A stretch of 64,000 nucleotides of DNA, taken from the NCBI GenBank assembly GCA_041671525.1, contig JBAZBJ010000005.1, positions 16,071 through 80,070 on the forward strand, in the 5' to 3' direction. Positions within the stretch are counted from its first letter, which is position 1, and the number at the start of each line of letters is the position of its first letter. The position numbers and the translations under genes are program-made. This document shows positions 27,013 through 35,196 of the stretch, one piece after another. The notes beneath the pieces are model-generated. The model was not told the origin of the DNA, ran no database searches, and saw nothing but the letters and a program-made list of their open reading frames with translations. The DNA is from UBA11098 sp041671525. Its GTDB lineage: Bacteria; Patescibacteriota; Minisyncoccia; Moranbacterales; UBA2206.

Positions 27013-27927
27013 TCAATTATTTATCTTTATAAATTTTTTTATTTCACTCGCTATATTGTTTGCACCCAATCCATGACTTTCGCAAAGATATCCTTGATTC
27101 CCGGTCAATTTACACAAATCTCTTTCTGCCCCAAAAGACTTGGTTGTGTTCTTTTTTCCCTCAAAAATATTACTAATTATGGATCCGAATCCAAAAGCGC
27201 TCAGATGCTCCTCAACAGTAAAAATAAAATCAAATTTTTTAAATCTTTTTCTGGCATCAGCCGCAAAATCCTTATCAATAATCGGACACGAAAATATATT
27301 GCTTCTAATGCCTTTCTTTTCCAAAATTTTATTTATTTCGACAACGGTTGGCAACATAGTGCTAACAGAAATTATTGCAATATTGGCTTTAACATTTTCA
27401 TTAAAACAGTTTATATTCTTTACTGTTTTAGGATTTTTATTAAAACAAGGAGTTCCATTTTTGCCTATTCTCAGGTATTTAGGACCCTTATTTTTAAAAA
27501 TATATTTCATACAAAACTCAACTTCATGAGGATCCCCTGGCAATAATAAAGTCATATTAGGCAATGATCCAAGCATAGCAATATCCTGAACCGCATGATG
27601 AGAATATCCCAGGCTTCCGTAAATAAATCCTCCACCAACACTTACAATGTTGACATCGAGATTGTGCAGGCAAACATCATTCCTGATTTGCTCTAAACAG
27701 CGCGTAGTATTAAAATTTCCGATTGAATAAGTAAATACCTTAGAGCCTTCCAGCGCTAATCCCGCAGACATTCCTGTCATATTTTGCTCCGCAATTCCGG
27801 CATTCATGAATTGTTTCGGGAATTTTTTTTGAAATCCCTCAATTACAGAAAATCCTAAATCCCCTACGAAAAAGAAGGTGTCTTTATCGGTGAGTTCAAT
27901 TAATTTTTTTATAAAAGTATTTCTCAT
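27013..27927 (-). CDS. Transketolase, C-terminal half (pyrimidine-binding and C-terminal domains)
   Basis: A 304-residue subunit that holds the transketolase pyrimidine domain, with NAGIAEQNMTGMSAG (the glutamate that activates thiamine diphosphate), and the C-terminal domain with HLSAFGFGS. It pairs with the N-terminal subunit gene at 27934, 6 bp upstream. Split transketolases transfer two-carbon ketol units. Placement between rfbF and rfbG, rather than with pentose-phosphate genes, suggests that the acceptor is a nucleotide sugar; this is inference. It ends with a TGA stop. Confidence 0.85.
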   Translation of the reverse strand: MRNTFIKKLIELTDKDTFFFVGDLGFSVIEGFQKKFPKQFMNAGIAEQNMTGMSAGLALEGSKVFTYSIGNFNTTRCLEQIRNDVCLHNLDVNIVSVGGGFIYGSLGYSHHAVQDIAMLGSLPNMTLLLPGDPHEVEFCMKYIFKNKGPKYLRIGKNGTPCFNKNPKTVKNINCFNENVKANIAIISVSTMLPTVVEINKILEKKGIRSNIFSCPIIDKDFAADARKRFKKFDFIFTVEEHLSAFGFGSIISNIFEGKKNTTKSFGAERDLCKLTGNQGYLCESHGLGANNIASEIKKFIKINN

Positions 27928-27933
27928 AAATTT

Positions 27934-28746
27934 TTAATTTAATTCCTTTAAGGCGCGCTCGTATTCGTCTTTATCTGGTGAATGATAATGCCAAAATACT
28001 TCATTTTCCATAAAGGATACGCCTTTCCCCTTAATTGTATCCATAATTAAGATTTTTGGCTTCGCTGATTTTTTTAATAATAAATTTTGAAGTTTATCGT
28101 AAATTTTTTGAAAATCATGGCCATCCTCAACTCGAGCAACCTCCCAATCAAAAGCCTTAAATTTCTCCTCAAGCGGCTCAATATTGATGATATCTTTTGC
28201 AAGACCCATTGCCTGAATCTTATTGTTATCAACTATAACGATTAGATTGTCCATTTTTAAATGGCCGGCCATCATAAAAGCCTCCCAGTTCGAACCCTCG
28301 TTTAATTCTCCGTCGCTTAGTAAAACGAATGTCCTCCATTTTTTGTTGTGATTTTTTGCGAACAGCGCCATACCCAAGCCGACTGGAAGACCATGACCTA
28401 ATGATCCTGTTGAAAACTCAATCCCTGGTACTTCCGAACTGACATGAGACATCAATATACTGCCATTCTTTGCGTATTCTTTAAGCAATTCCTTTTTAAA
28501 ATATCCGAGTCTGGACAGAAGCGCATATGGAGCCATGCACGCATGACCCTTGGAAATAATCAGTCGATCTCGATCAGGATTAGCGGGTTTTTTTGGATTA
28601 TGCTGCAATATGAGTTCATATAATACGACTAAAATTTCAACTATAGAAAAAGAGCTTCCAATATGAGATGCCTGAGCATCGAAAGCCATTTTCATAATGT
28701 CTCTCCGAACACTTTTTGATAGAGAAGTCAGTTTTTTTTTGTTCAT
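27934..28746 (-). CDS. Transketolase, N-terminal half (thiamine diphosphate-binding domain)
   Basis: A 270-residue subunit with SHIGSSFS (substrate/cofactor histidine), GHGLPVGLGMA and the thiamine diphosphate motif LSDGELNEGSNWEA...VDNN. With the C-terminal half next door it forms a complete enzyme; split forms occur in archaea, CPR bacteria and secondary-metabolite clusters. It is the first gene after a terminator at 28861-28889, so it may begin its own transcript, but no good promoter was found in the 149-bp gap. The housekeeping pentose pathway is an alternative role. Confidence 0.87.
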   Translation of the reverse strand: MNKKKLTSLSKSVRRDIMKMAFDAQASHIGSSFSIVEILVVLYELILQHNPKKPANPDRDRLIISKGHACMAPYALLSRLGYFKKELLKEYAKNGSILMSHVSSEVPGIEFSTGSLGHGLPVGLGMALFAKNHNKKWRTFVLLSDGELNEGSNWEAFMMAGHLKMDNLIVIVDNNKIQAMGLAKDIINIEPLEEKFKAFDWEVARVEDGHDFQKIYDKLQNLLLKKSAKPKILIMDTIKGKGVSFMENEVFWHYHSPDKDEYERALKELN

Positions 28747-28860
28747 GGATGGTTTCTGATTATTTAAATCTTTTATTATTTTAACACCAATACTTGAATA
28801 AATAAAGAAGGCTTGTCAAGCCAAAATTAAGTGAAATGATTCTCTTTTATTGAGAAAAAC

Positions 28861-28889
28861 CGAAAAAGATCAGCTATAATTTATAGCTG
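28861..28889 (-). terminator. Terminator after rfbG
   Basis: Minus-strand stem CAGCTATA/TATAGCTG (8 bp, 3-nt loop, 28871-28889), followed by ATCTTTTTCGGTTTTT. It lies just after the rfbG stop. Confidence 0.7.
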
Positions 28890-28895
28890 AGTCCC

Positions 28896-30026
28896 TTAAT
28901 CATTACCAAGCTCACGACGCCCCTTAATCCTGCGAGAAGGCCTTTTCATAGTACGAGAAATTTTAAAAAATGATTCAATCTGCGCATTGCTGATTTTCAA
29001 AATTTCCGATCTGTTTTTGTAAAACGCATTATACCAATTCAAAGTATACGACAGGGTGTCTGAAAAATTCAATCTAGGCTTCCAACCCAAAAGGCCTTTT
29101 GCTTTGGATGTATCAAGTTTTAATATATTTGCTTCATGTTTTTCATCGTCGGATTGTGTGCTGTAACCCTTGCCACCTATTATTTTTATAGACTTACTTA
29201 CAATTTCTTCAACGGAGAGAAAATGAGAATCATCTGGTCCAAAATTCCATGGGCCAACCAGATTATCCTCTCCTTGATATAACTTCATAGCAAGCATCAT
29301 ATAACCGGAAAGTGGCTCAAAAACATGTTCCCATGGCCTTATTGCAGACGGATTCCTAATAATAATCCTTTCCTTCCTTTCAAAAACTGCACGGATAATA
29401 TCCGGCACTAAACGATAATTTGCCCAATCTCCGCCCCCAATAACATTGCCCGCTCTTGTAATCGCAACTAAAGTGTTATGTTTTTCCCCGTAATCTTTTT
29501 TATTAAAAAATGATTGAATATATGAACTTGCGATTATATCAGCTGCCGCTTTGCTAGCGCTATATGGATCATATCCGCCCAATTCATCGTTCTCTCGATA
29601 TGGATAAATCCATTCCTTATTGTTATACACCTTATCTGTCGTGATTATGACGGCAGACTTGACGCACCCGGCTTGTTTTATTGCTTCCAAAACGTTCGCC
29701 GTGCCGATTGTATTTGTCGTATATGTATTTAGCGGATCGTCATAGCTATCTCTCACTATGGGCTGGGCCGCTAAATGAAAAACAATTTCGGGTTTTTCTT
29801 TTTTAAAAATATCTCGTATTTTTTCAAAATCCCTTATATCCACAAAATAACTTCGCATTTTTTTATCCAATGAAAAAACCTTGAATAAACTCGGATCAGT
29901 TTTTGGTCGAAGTGACACACCTACAACTTCAGCTTGAAATTGCAACAAAATTTGCGTTAACCAAGAACCCTTAAAACCAGAGTGGCCTGTTATTAAAATT
30001 TTTTTATTTTTAAAAAATTCATTCAT
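28896..30026 (-). CDS. rfbG: CDP-glucose 4,6-dehydratase
   Basis: A 376-residue SDR enzyme that turns CDP-glucose into CDP-4-keto-6-deoxyglucose. ITGHSGFKGSWL (about 12-23) is the signature N-terminus of RfbG, TTDKVYNN is the T-D-K triad of this family, and YDPYSASKAA contains Y-x3-K. Length is normal. It follows the SDR gene at 30028 by 1 bp. No rfbH-like 3-dehydrase is seen in the window, so the usual 3,6-dideoxyhexose path is not indicated. Confidence 0.92.
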   Translation of the reverse strand: MNEFFKNKKILITGHSGFKGSWLTQILLQFQAEVVGVSLRPKTDPSLFKVFSLDKKMRSYFVDIRDFEKIRDIFKKEKPEIVFHLAAQPIVRDSYDDPLNTYTTNTIGTANVLEAIKQAGCVKSAVIITTDKVYNNKEWIYPYRENDELGGYDPYSASKAAADIIASSYIQSFFNKKDYGEKHNTLVAITRAGNVIGGGDWANYRLVPDIIRAVFERKERIIIRNPSAIRPWEHVFEPLSGYMMLAMKLYQGEDNLVGPWNFGPDDSHFLSVEEIVSKSIKIIGGKGYSTQSDDEKHEANILKLDTSKAKGLLGWKPRLNFSDTLSYTLNWYNAFYKNRSEILKISNAQIESFFKISRTMKRPSRRIKGRRELGND

Positions 30027-30027
30027 A

Positions 30028-30993
30028 TTATTTTTTTAATTTATGCCATTTTATAGTATTTTTTAATCCTTCCACTATTGAAACCTTGGGATTCCACTGG
30101 AGAATTTCTTTTGATTTTTTTATGGAAACATATTGAGATGCAATTTCCTTATCCCTTGCTCCTTTAATGATTATAGGTTTTATATCGCTTTTCATCAAAA
30201 ATAAAATATTTTCAATTATATTTTTAGTGCTATAAACCTCCTCAGTGCCGAAGTTGTAAATGATATTTGAACGGTTCTTTACTAATTCATTTATTTTTTC
30301 CGCCAAGTAAATATATCCGTCTACGGCGTCATCGATATAAAGATAACTTCTTTTTGCTATATTGTCATACAATTGTGGACTCTCATTTTTCAATACTAAC
30401 TGAATGGTTTTTGGAATGATTCTCTGATTGTAATCCCCCGGCCCATATACATTGACAAATCTGGCGATCGCAACTGGAAGTTTGTAATGCTCCTTGTATG
30501 TTTGTGCTAATATGTCGGCACACGCCTTAGATGTTTCATAAGGGCTTGATGGACGCGGGAAATACTCCTCCAAAAAAGGCAACTTATTTTTGCCGTAAAC
30601 ATGACTCGTGGAAGCCATGATCAAGCCTCTTGTTTTGTAATTTCTGACAGCCTCCAAAATATTTAAAGTTCCCATGATGTTTACTTTAAATGTCTCCAGT
30701 GGAGCTTCATTTGCCCTTCCTTCTAAAACTAAAGGTCTTGCTGCAAGATGAAAACAAATTTCAAAATCTTCTTTCTTAAAAAGGTTATCGATAAATTTTT
30801 TGTTGCAAATATCGCCTTGGATAATTGTTTTATTTGGCAAGCTTGATTTTTCCAAAAAAGCTTTTTTACTGGAATTTTTCTCTAAGCTATAGACCTTTGC
30901 CCCCATGCTGATTAAGCGATCTGACAAATTAGATCCGATGAATCCTCCTCCGCCAGTTATCAATACTTTTTTATTGTTCCAGAACTTTTTCAT
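30028..30993 (-). CDS. NAD-dependent epimerase/dehydratase (SDR)
   Basis: A 321-residue extended SDR with ITGGGGFIGSNL, MASTSHVYG and YETSK (catalytic Y-x3-K), and RFVNVYGPGD. It resembles GDP/CDP/UDP-sugar epimerase-dehydratases. It lies between a GT2 gene and rfbG with spacings of 4 and 1 bp, so it probably acts on the CDP-sugar. The exact reaction (2-epimerisation, 4-reduction or other) is not resolved. Confidence 0.75.
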   Translation of the reverse strand: MKKFWNNKKVLITGGGGFIGSNLSDRLISMGAKVYSLEKNSSKKAFLEKSSLPNKTIIQGDICNKKFIDNLFKKEDFEICFHLAARPLVLEGRANEAPLETFKVNIMGTLNILEAVRNYKTRGLIMASTSHVYGKNKLPFLEEYFPRPSSPYETSKACADILAQTYKEHYKLPVAIARFVNVYGPGDYNQRIIPKTIQLVLKNESPQLYDNIAKRSYLYIDDAVDGYIYLAEKINELVKNRSNIIYNFGTEEVYSTKNIIENILFLMKSDIKPIIIKGARDKEIASQYVSIKKSKEILQWNPKVSIVEGLKNTIKWHKLKK

Positions 30994-30997
30994 ACCG

Positions 30998-32020
30998 TTA
31001 GTATTTTTTCTTAATTAAATTTAAAAAAATATTTTTAAGTATAAAAGTACCATAAATATAAACTATCGCAAGACACATGAAGGGGTGGACAAACCATGCA
31101 AAGTCGCGAATTTTCAGCCATCCTTTGATACTATCCAATGTCGGTTTTACTATAGTTATAGCATAAAAAATGAACAGGGCTAAACCCAGCTTATCTTCTT
31201 CCGGATAAAAAACACTGTATCTCCGCACCGAAAAATTATTCATGTAATATTGGTCCACGAATCTCTTGCGCCGCTTCAAAAAATTAAAAAGCTTGCTATT
31301 CGTCAAATGTATTATATCGTCCTTTATAAAGATGTATCTGTTATAGCCCTTACTAACCAAATCCACATTAATATCAATGTGAAAATATTTTTCTGGAGAG
31401 TGGTTTGATTTCAAAAATAATGATCTTCGAATTAAAAATCCATTGGCACCCAAAGTCGGTATTTTTCTGGGATTTGAAGAATCAAATTCAACGATATAAT
31501 AATCTCGCTTATCAGTCGCTTTTCCCAAAAGATTATATACACTATGCATATGATCAATCCGGTCTGCTTTTTTTAAATAATACGGCAAAGGATCGTTTAC
31601 GCCGAATAATGCGAAATATCTGTCGAGTAAAGAAAAATTTTTATCATAATGGTAGCGCCACGGTTCAGAAGCAACGGCTTCGGGGTTATCTAAAAGCGGT
31701 TGAAGCATCTTATTCAGCCATTCCTTATGTGGCAAAATATTATCATGATCGATACAAAGGATAAAATCACCCTCGGCATATTGCAATCCATAACCCTTAT
31801 TGTATTCCGCTCCTTGTTTATCTCGGGGAACGTCAAATATTTTAGCTCCATGATTTAACGCAATTTTTTTGCTATTATCGCTAGACCCGCCATCAGCAAT
31901 CAATAATTCGATCATTTCTTGCGGATAGTTTTGCGCTCTCACAGAATCTAGACATTTTTCAAGTGTTCTTTCGGAATTATATGTTGCAATTACAACGCTT
32001 ATTTTTGGTTTCGCATTCAT
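30998..32020 (-). CDS. GT2-family glycosyltransferase with C-terminal membrane helices
   Basis: A 340-residue protein with SVVIATYNSERTL, ADGGSSDNS and LCIDHDN (metal site), then a hydrophobic C-terminal region (about 270-335). It is the first gene of the AT-rich island on the minus strand and has its own promoter (32029-32057) with the -10 box 8 nt before the ATG. It probably starts sugar transfer to a lipid carrier or extends it. Confidence 0.8.
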   Translation of the reverse strand: MNAKPKISVVIATYNSERTLEKCLDSVRAQNYPQEMIELLIADGGSSDNSKKIALNHGAKIFDVPRDKQGAEYNKGYGLQYAEGDFILCIDHDNILPHKEWLNKMLQPLLDNPEAVASEPWRYHYDKNFSLLDRYFALFGVNDPLPYYLKKADRIDHMHSVYNLLGKATDKRDYYIVEFDSSNPRKIPTLGANGFLIRRSLFLKSNHSPEKYFHIDINVDLVSKGYNRYIFIKDDIIHLTNSKLFNFLKRRKRFVDQYYMNNFSVRRYSVFYPEEDKLGLALFIFYAITIVKPTLDSIKGWLKIRDFAWFVHPFMCLAIVYIYGTFILKNIFLNLIKKKY

Positions 32021-32028
32021 TAAATTTA

Positions 32029-32057
32029 TCTATATGTCTTATAATGCTTGCGGTCAA
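32029..32057 (-). promoter_or_regulatory. Promoter of the AT-rich sugar cassette, leaderless spacing
   Basis: Minus-strand TTGACC (32052-32057), 17 bp, TATAGA (32029-32034), then 8 nt to the ATG at 32020. Confidence 0.6.
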
Positions 32058-32106
32058 ATTTCAAAAACTGACAATGCATAATTATGTTGAACCCGAAGCA
32101 AACCTT

Positions 32107-33099
32107 TTATTTCTGCGCTGCGACAATTTTCCGGAAATACTCGATTGTCTTTATCAAACCATCAGCCAATTGGATCGTCGGTTGCCAATCCAATTTTTCC
32201 TTGGCCAGAGTGATGTCGGGTTGTCTTTGCCTGGGATCATCCTGCGGCAAATCCTTGAACACAATCTGACTTTTCGATTCCGGAATCATGGCCAAAACTT
32301 TTTCCGCCAATTCCTTGATGGTGAACTCGACCGGATTACCCAGATTGATCGGACCGGTGAAGCCTTTTTCGCTGTTCATCATTTTGATCATCCCATCCAC
32401 CAAATCATCGACGTATTGGAAACTGCGGGTCTGTGCTCCGTCGCCATAGATGGTGATGTCCTGATTTTGCAACGCTTGGACGATGAAATTTGAGACCACC
32501 CGCCCATCATTGGGATGCATGTTTGGTCCATAGGTGTTGAAAATGCGCACCACTTTGATATCCACCTTGTTTTGGCGGTAATAGTCGAAAAAGAGGGTTT
32601 CCGCGCAACGCTTGCCTTCGTCATAGCAAGACCTGATGCCGATTGGATTGACACGCCCCCAATAGGATTCCACTTGCGGGTGCACTTCCGGGTCACCATA
32701 TACTTCTGAGGTCGAGGCTTGCAAGATGCGTGCTTTAGTCCGTTTGGCCAGGCCCAGCATGTTGATGGCGCCATGAACGGAGGTTTTGGTAGTTTGCACC
32801 GGATCAAACTGGTAGTGGATCGGCGAGGCCGGACAAGCCAGGTTATAGATCTGATCCACTTCCACATAGAGCGGAAAAGTGACGTCGTGGCGCAGCAGTT
32901 CGAATTTTTTGTTTTCCAAAAGTTCCAGGATATTATTTTTATTACCCGTGAAAAAATTGTCCACACACAGCACTTCATTCCCCTGCTCCATGAGTTTTTT
33001 GCATAGATGTGATCCCACAAAGCCCGCGCCTCCGGTGACTAATATTTTTTTTCCGTCAAAGGCGGATCCGCCTTTGACGGACATTTTATTATCATTCAT
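32107..33099 (-). CDS. uxs: UDP-glucuronate decarboxylase (UDP-xylose synthase)
   Basis: A 330-residue SDR enzyme that converts UDP-glucuronate into UDP-xylose. VTGGAGFVGSHL, YNLACPASPIHYQ, STSEVYGDP and YDEGKR (catalytic Y-x3-K) are the hallmark motifs of this family. Substrate comes from ugd at 11282. The N-terminus has an extra stretch before KKILVTGG; nearly all of it (SVKGGSAFDG) is encoded by a perfect 30-bp palindrome at 33052-33081. Starts at 33099 or at the inner ATG at 33084 are both possible. Confidence 0.93.
   Translation of the reverse strand: MNDNKMSVKGGSAFDGKKILVTGGAGFVGSHLCKKLMEQGNEVLCVDNFFTGNKNNILELLENKKFELLRHDVTFPLYVEVDQIYNLACPASPIHYQFDPVQTTKTSVHGAINMLGLAKRTKARILQASTSEVYGDPEVHPQVESYWGRVNPIGIRSCYDEGKRCAETLFFDYYRQNKVDIKVVRIFNTYGPNMHPNDGRVVSNFIVQALQNQDITIYGDGAQTRSFQYVDDLVDGMIKMMNSEKGFTGPINLGNPVEFTIKELAEKVLAMIPESKSQIVFKDLPQDDPRQRQPDITLAKEKLDWQPTIQLADGLIKTIEYFRKIVAAQK
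33052..33081. repeat. Perfect 30-bp palindrome inside the 5' end of uxs
   Basis: TCCGTCAAAGGCGGA is followed directly by its reverse complement, centred on GGATCC. It is translated as an N-terminal extension of UDP-xylose synthase. Confidence 0.85.
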
Positions 33100-33124
33100 A
33101 GTTCTATTTATTTAACAGGGTGAA

Positions 33125-33622
33125 TTATTCAAAGTTGATTAGTTTCTTTCTGGCTTGATGGTCGAGATAGTGCTCCGGCGTGACCAGATCTTTCAATTCA
33201 AAATTTTTGTGCATCCTGTTTGCGATAGAATAGGTCGAGAACTTTGCGCCTTCATTGGCGGAGGCATCGAATCCTAAATGAAAAAAGAGTCCCAAGGCCA
33301 AAGCTAAAATCACCGATTTTGCAGTTTTGTTCTTGAGAACCCAAATTGCAAGCACTGCTAGAATAATAACATATTCCCAGCCGTGGAGCAAAACATAAAT
33401 CTTGTCGCTTTTTAGGAATTGATACCCCTTGGCGAAGTAATCAAGCCGGATATTCCAGCCGAAAGCCAAGAAATAATCAATCACATGATCCAGGTCGACC
33501 AAAAAACCGCCCACTATGCCAGCCACAAATGATGCGACCGGTTTTTGCCACAACTTCCAGACGATGAAACCGGCCAAAAGACTCAGTGCTATATGGATAA
33601 ATAAATGCAAAAATAAATTCAT
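33125..33622 (-). CDS. Membrane-bound metal-dependent hydrolase-like protein
   Basis: A 165-residue protein with four hydrophobic segments and the polar residues DLDHVID (about 42-48), HGWE (about 79-82) and FHLGFD (about 114-119) at helix ends, a pattern like DUF457/YbcI membrane-bound hydrolases. The histidines and aspartates may hold a metal. It lies between a radical SAM gene and uxs. A copy of the ATTCCG palindrome is directly upstream. Function is unknown. Confidence 0.6.
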   Translation of the reverse strand: MNLFLHLFIHIALSLLAGFIVWKLWQKPVASFVAGIVGGFLVDLDHVIDYFLAFGWNIRLDYFAKGYQFLKSDKIYVLLHGWEYVIILAVLAIWVLKNKTAKSVILALALGLFFHLGFDASANEGAKFSTYSIANRMHKNFELKDLVTPEHYLDHQARKKLINFE

Positions 33623-33627
33623 AAGTT

Positions 33628-33654
33628 AGATTCCGGCTCAAGGTCGGAATGACA
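33628..33654. repeat. Intergenic copy of the ATTCCGG palindromic repeat
   Basis: ATTCCG (33630-33635) and CGGAAT (33645-33650), followed by GACA; a degenerate relative of the element at 18255-18285, in opposite orientation. Confidence 0.6.
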
Positions 33655-33659
33655 GAATA

Positions 33660-35135
33660 CTATACCGATGTTGGTTTTTCTTCTTTGCCAAAGTCCATCA
33701 GATGTCCCAGAACCTTCCAACCGGCCACCCAGATATATTTGACATCCGCATAGGTTCGAATGGAAAGAATTTTCTTGATAATAAATTTCGGCGTGAGGAA
33801 GGATTTATAGAGCCCCTGCACCAATTCCTTGGCGTCCTGCGAAGTCAAAGGTGATTTCATAACCATCTCGCGCTGATCAAAACGGGAATAATCTCTCGTC
33901 AGCAACAGATCGTTCTCATCACAATATTTATAGAGCGGAGTTCCGGGGTATGGGATGACAATCGTGCCCTGCAAGGTGTCCACATAACTCTTGCTGAAGA
34001 GATCCTTGGCCTTGGCAATCGTTTTCTCCGCCATCTCTTTGGTTTCCCAAGGATAGCCGATCATCGTGGTGATGTGCGGTTCCAGCCCGCCTTCCTTGCA
34101 CAATTTCAAACCGGGTTCGATTTCTTCCACCTTCAGGTTTTTGTCGATCCGATCCAGCGTTATTTGGTTGGCTGATTCCAGGCCGAACAGGATGAATCGG
34201 AAGCCGGCCTTTTTCATGAGCTGCCAGGTGGCCAGATCTTTGATGCCGGTGATGCGCATATTGCAACTCATGACCACTTTTTTGTGGTAGCCGCGCGCAA
34301 TCATGCCATGACAAAATTCATTGAGCCATTCTCCAATCGGCAAGCTGCCGGAATCCTCCATAATTTCCTTCACACCCAAATCGATTAGATGTCCCACTTC
34401 ATCCAAAGCATTCTTGGCGCTCCGGGTGCGAAAATTTTTGCCCGGAAAAAATGTCGTCCAAGAACAAAAAGTGCAGCGCCCCCACCAGCAATCGCGGCCA
34501 CTCATCATATACGTGCCGGGGGTAAATTTGAAATTGCCGTTTTTGTAGGCATAGTTCTTCCATTTTGTCAGCTCGCGATCAATCATTGGCAAGGAATTGA
34601 GGTCATGCCTGGACAGGTCCGATGGCCCGGAATTTTTTATCTCGCCATTTTCTCGATACCAAAATCCGCCCTCCAGCACCTCTCCCTTGTCCAGATGATT
34701 GGCCAGATTGAGCAGCATAAAATCATAGTCGCCGGAAGCAAGCACAAAATCAACCTTGGATTTTTCCAAGGATTCCTGCGGTTTTGCCGTCACGTGATCA
34801 CCCATGAGGACAATTCTGGATTCCGGTAGTTTTTCCTTCAGCGTGTCGATGATTTTCCAATGCATCTCTACGACCGGCGTCTTGGTCTCCAAAGCAATAA
34901 CATCCGGCTTTTCTTTGATAATCCTTTCTTCCCACTTTGCATAACTTAATTCTTCCGCAATGGCGTCATCCCAAAAAACTTCATAGCCCTTCTCTTTGAG
35001 CAAAGTGGCGGCATAAGCCGGGATGACCGGATAGATATAGGTTGGATCATTGAACCATTGGAACTGCCGGTTCTGCGAAAGCAGCGCGATGCCTTTTTTT
35101 GATTCGAGCGGCGGATACGAAATGGAAATCTTCAT
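33660..35135 (-). CDS. B12-binding-domain-type radical SAM protein
   Basis: A 491-residue protein. The N-terminal ~150 residues have the Rossmann pattern of a B12-binding domain but no clear D-x-H-x2-G, so B12 may be bound without the lower histidine or not at all. The radical SAM iron-sulfur cysteines are C216, C221 and C224, a C-x4-C-x2-C spacing instead of the usual C-x3-C-x2-C. Its relatives in polysaccharide and lipid loci catalyse methylation or ring and C-C bond changes. The place between sugar and GT2 genes suggests modification of a glycan or its lipid carrier; the reaction is unknown. Confidence 0.8.
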   Translation of the reverse strand: MKISISYPPLESKKGIALLSQNRQFQWFNDPTYIYPVIPAYAATLLKEKGYEVFWDDAIAEELSYAKWEERIIKEKPDVIALETKTPVVEMHWKIIDTLKEKLPESRIVLMGDHVTAKPQESLEKSKVDFVLASGDYDFMLLNLANHLDKGEVLEGGFWYRENGEIKNSGPSDLSRHDLNSLPMIDRELTKWKNYAYKNGNFKFTPGTYMMSGRDCWWGRCTFCSWTTFFPGKNFRTRSAKNALDEVGHLIDLGVKEIMEDSGSLPIGEWLNEFCHGMIARGYHKKVVMSCNMRITGIKDLATWQLMKKAGFRFILFGLESANQITLDRIDKNLKVEEIEPGLKLCKEGGLEPHITTMIGYPWETKEMAEKTIAKAKDLFSKSYVDTLQGTIVIPYPGTPLYKYCDENDLLLTRDYSRFDQREMVMKSPLTSQDAKELVQGLYKSFLTPKFIIKKILSIRTYADVKYIWVAGWKVLGHLMDFGKEEKPTSV

Positions 35136-35196
35136 GTGTTTTTCTCTACGAACTATAAAATTAGTATATTCGTAATTGATTAGTAATTAATAATGG

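Noticed and set aside
28747..28895. TTGACA at about 28814-28819 as a promoter for the split transketolase
   Set aside because: It lies in the palindrome GGCTTGACAAGCC and no -10 box occurs at the right distance.
23594..30993. Classical 3,6-dideoxyhexose (abequose, paratose, tyvelose) pathway
   Set aside because: rfbF and rfbG are present, but the essential RfbH-type 3-dehydrase was not found.
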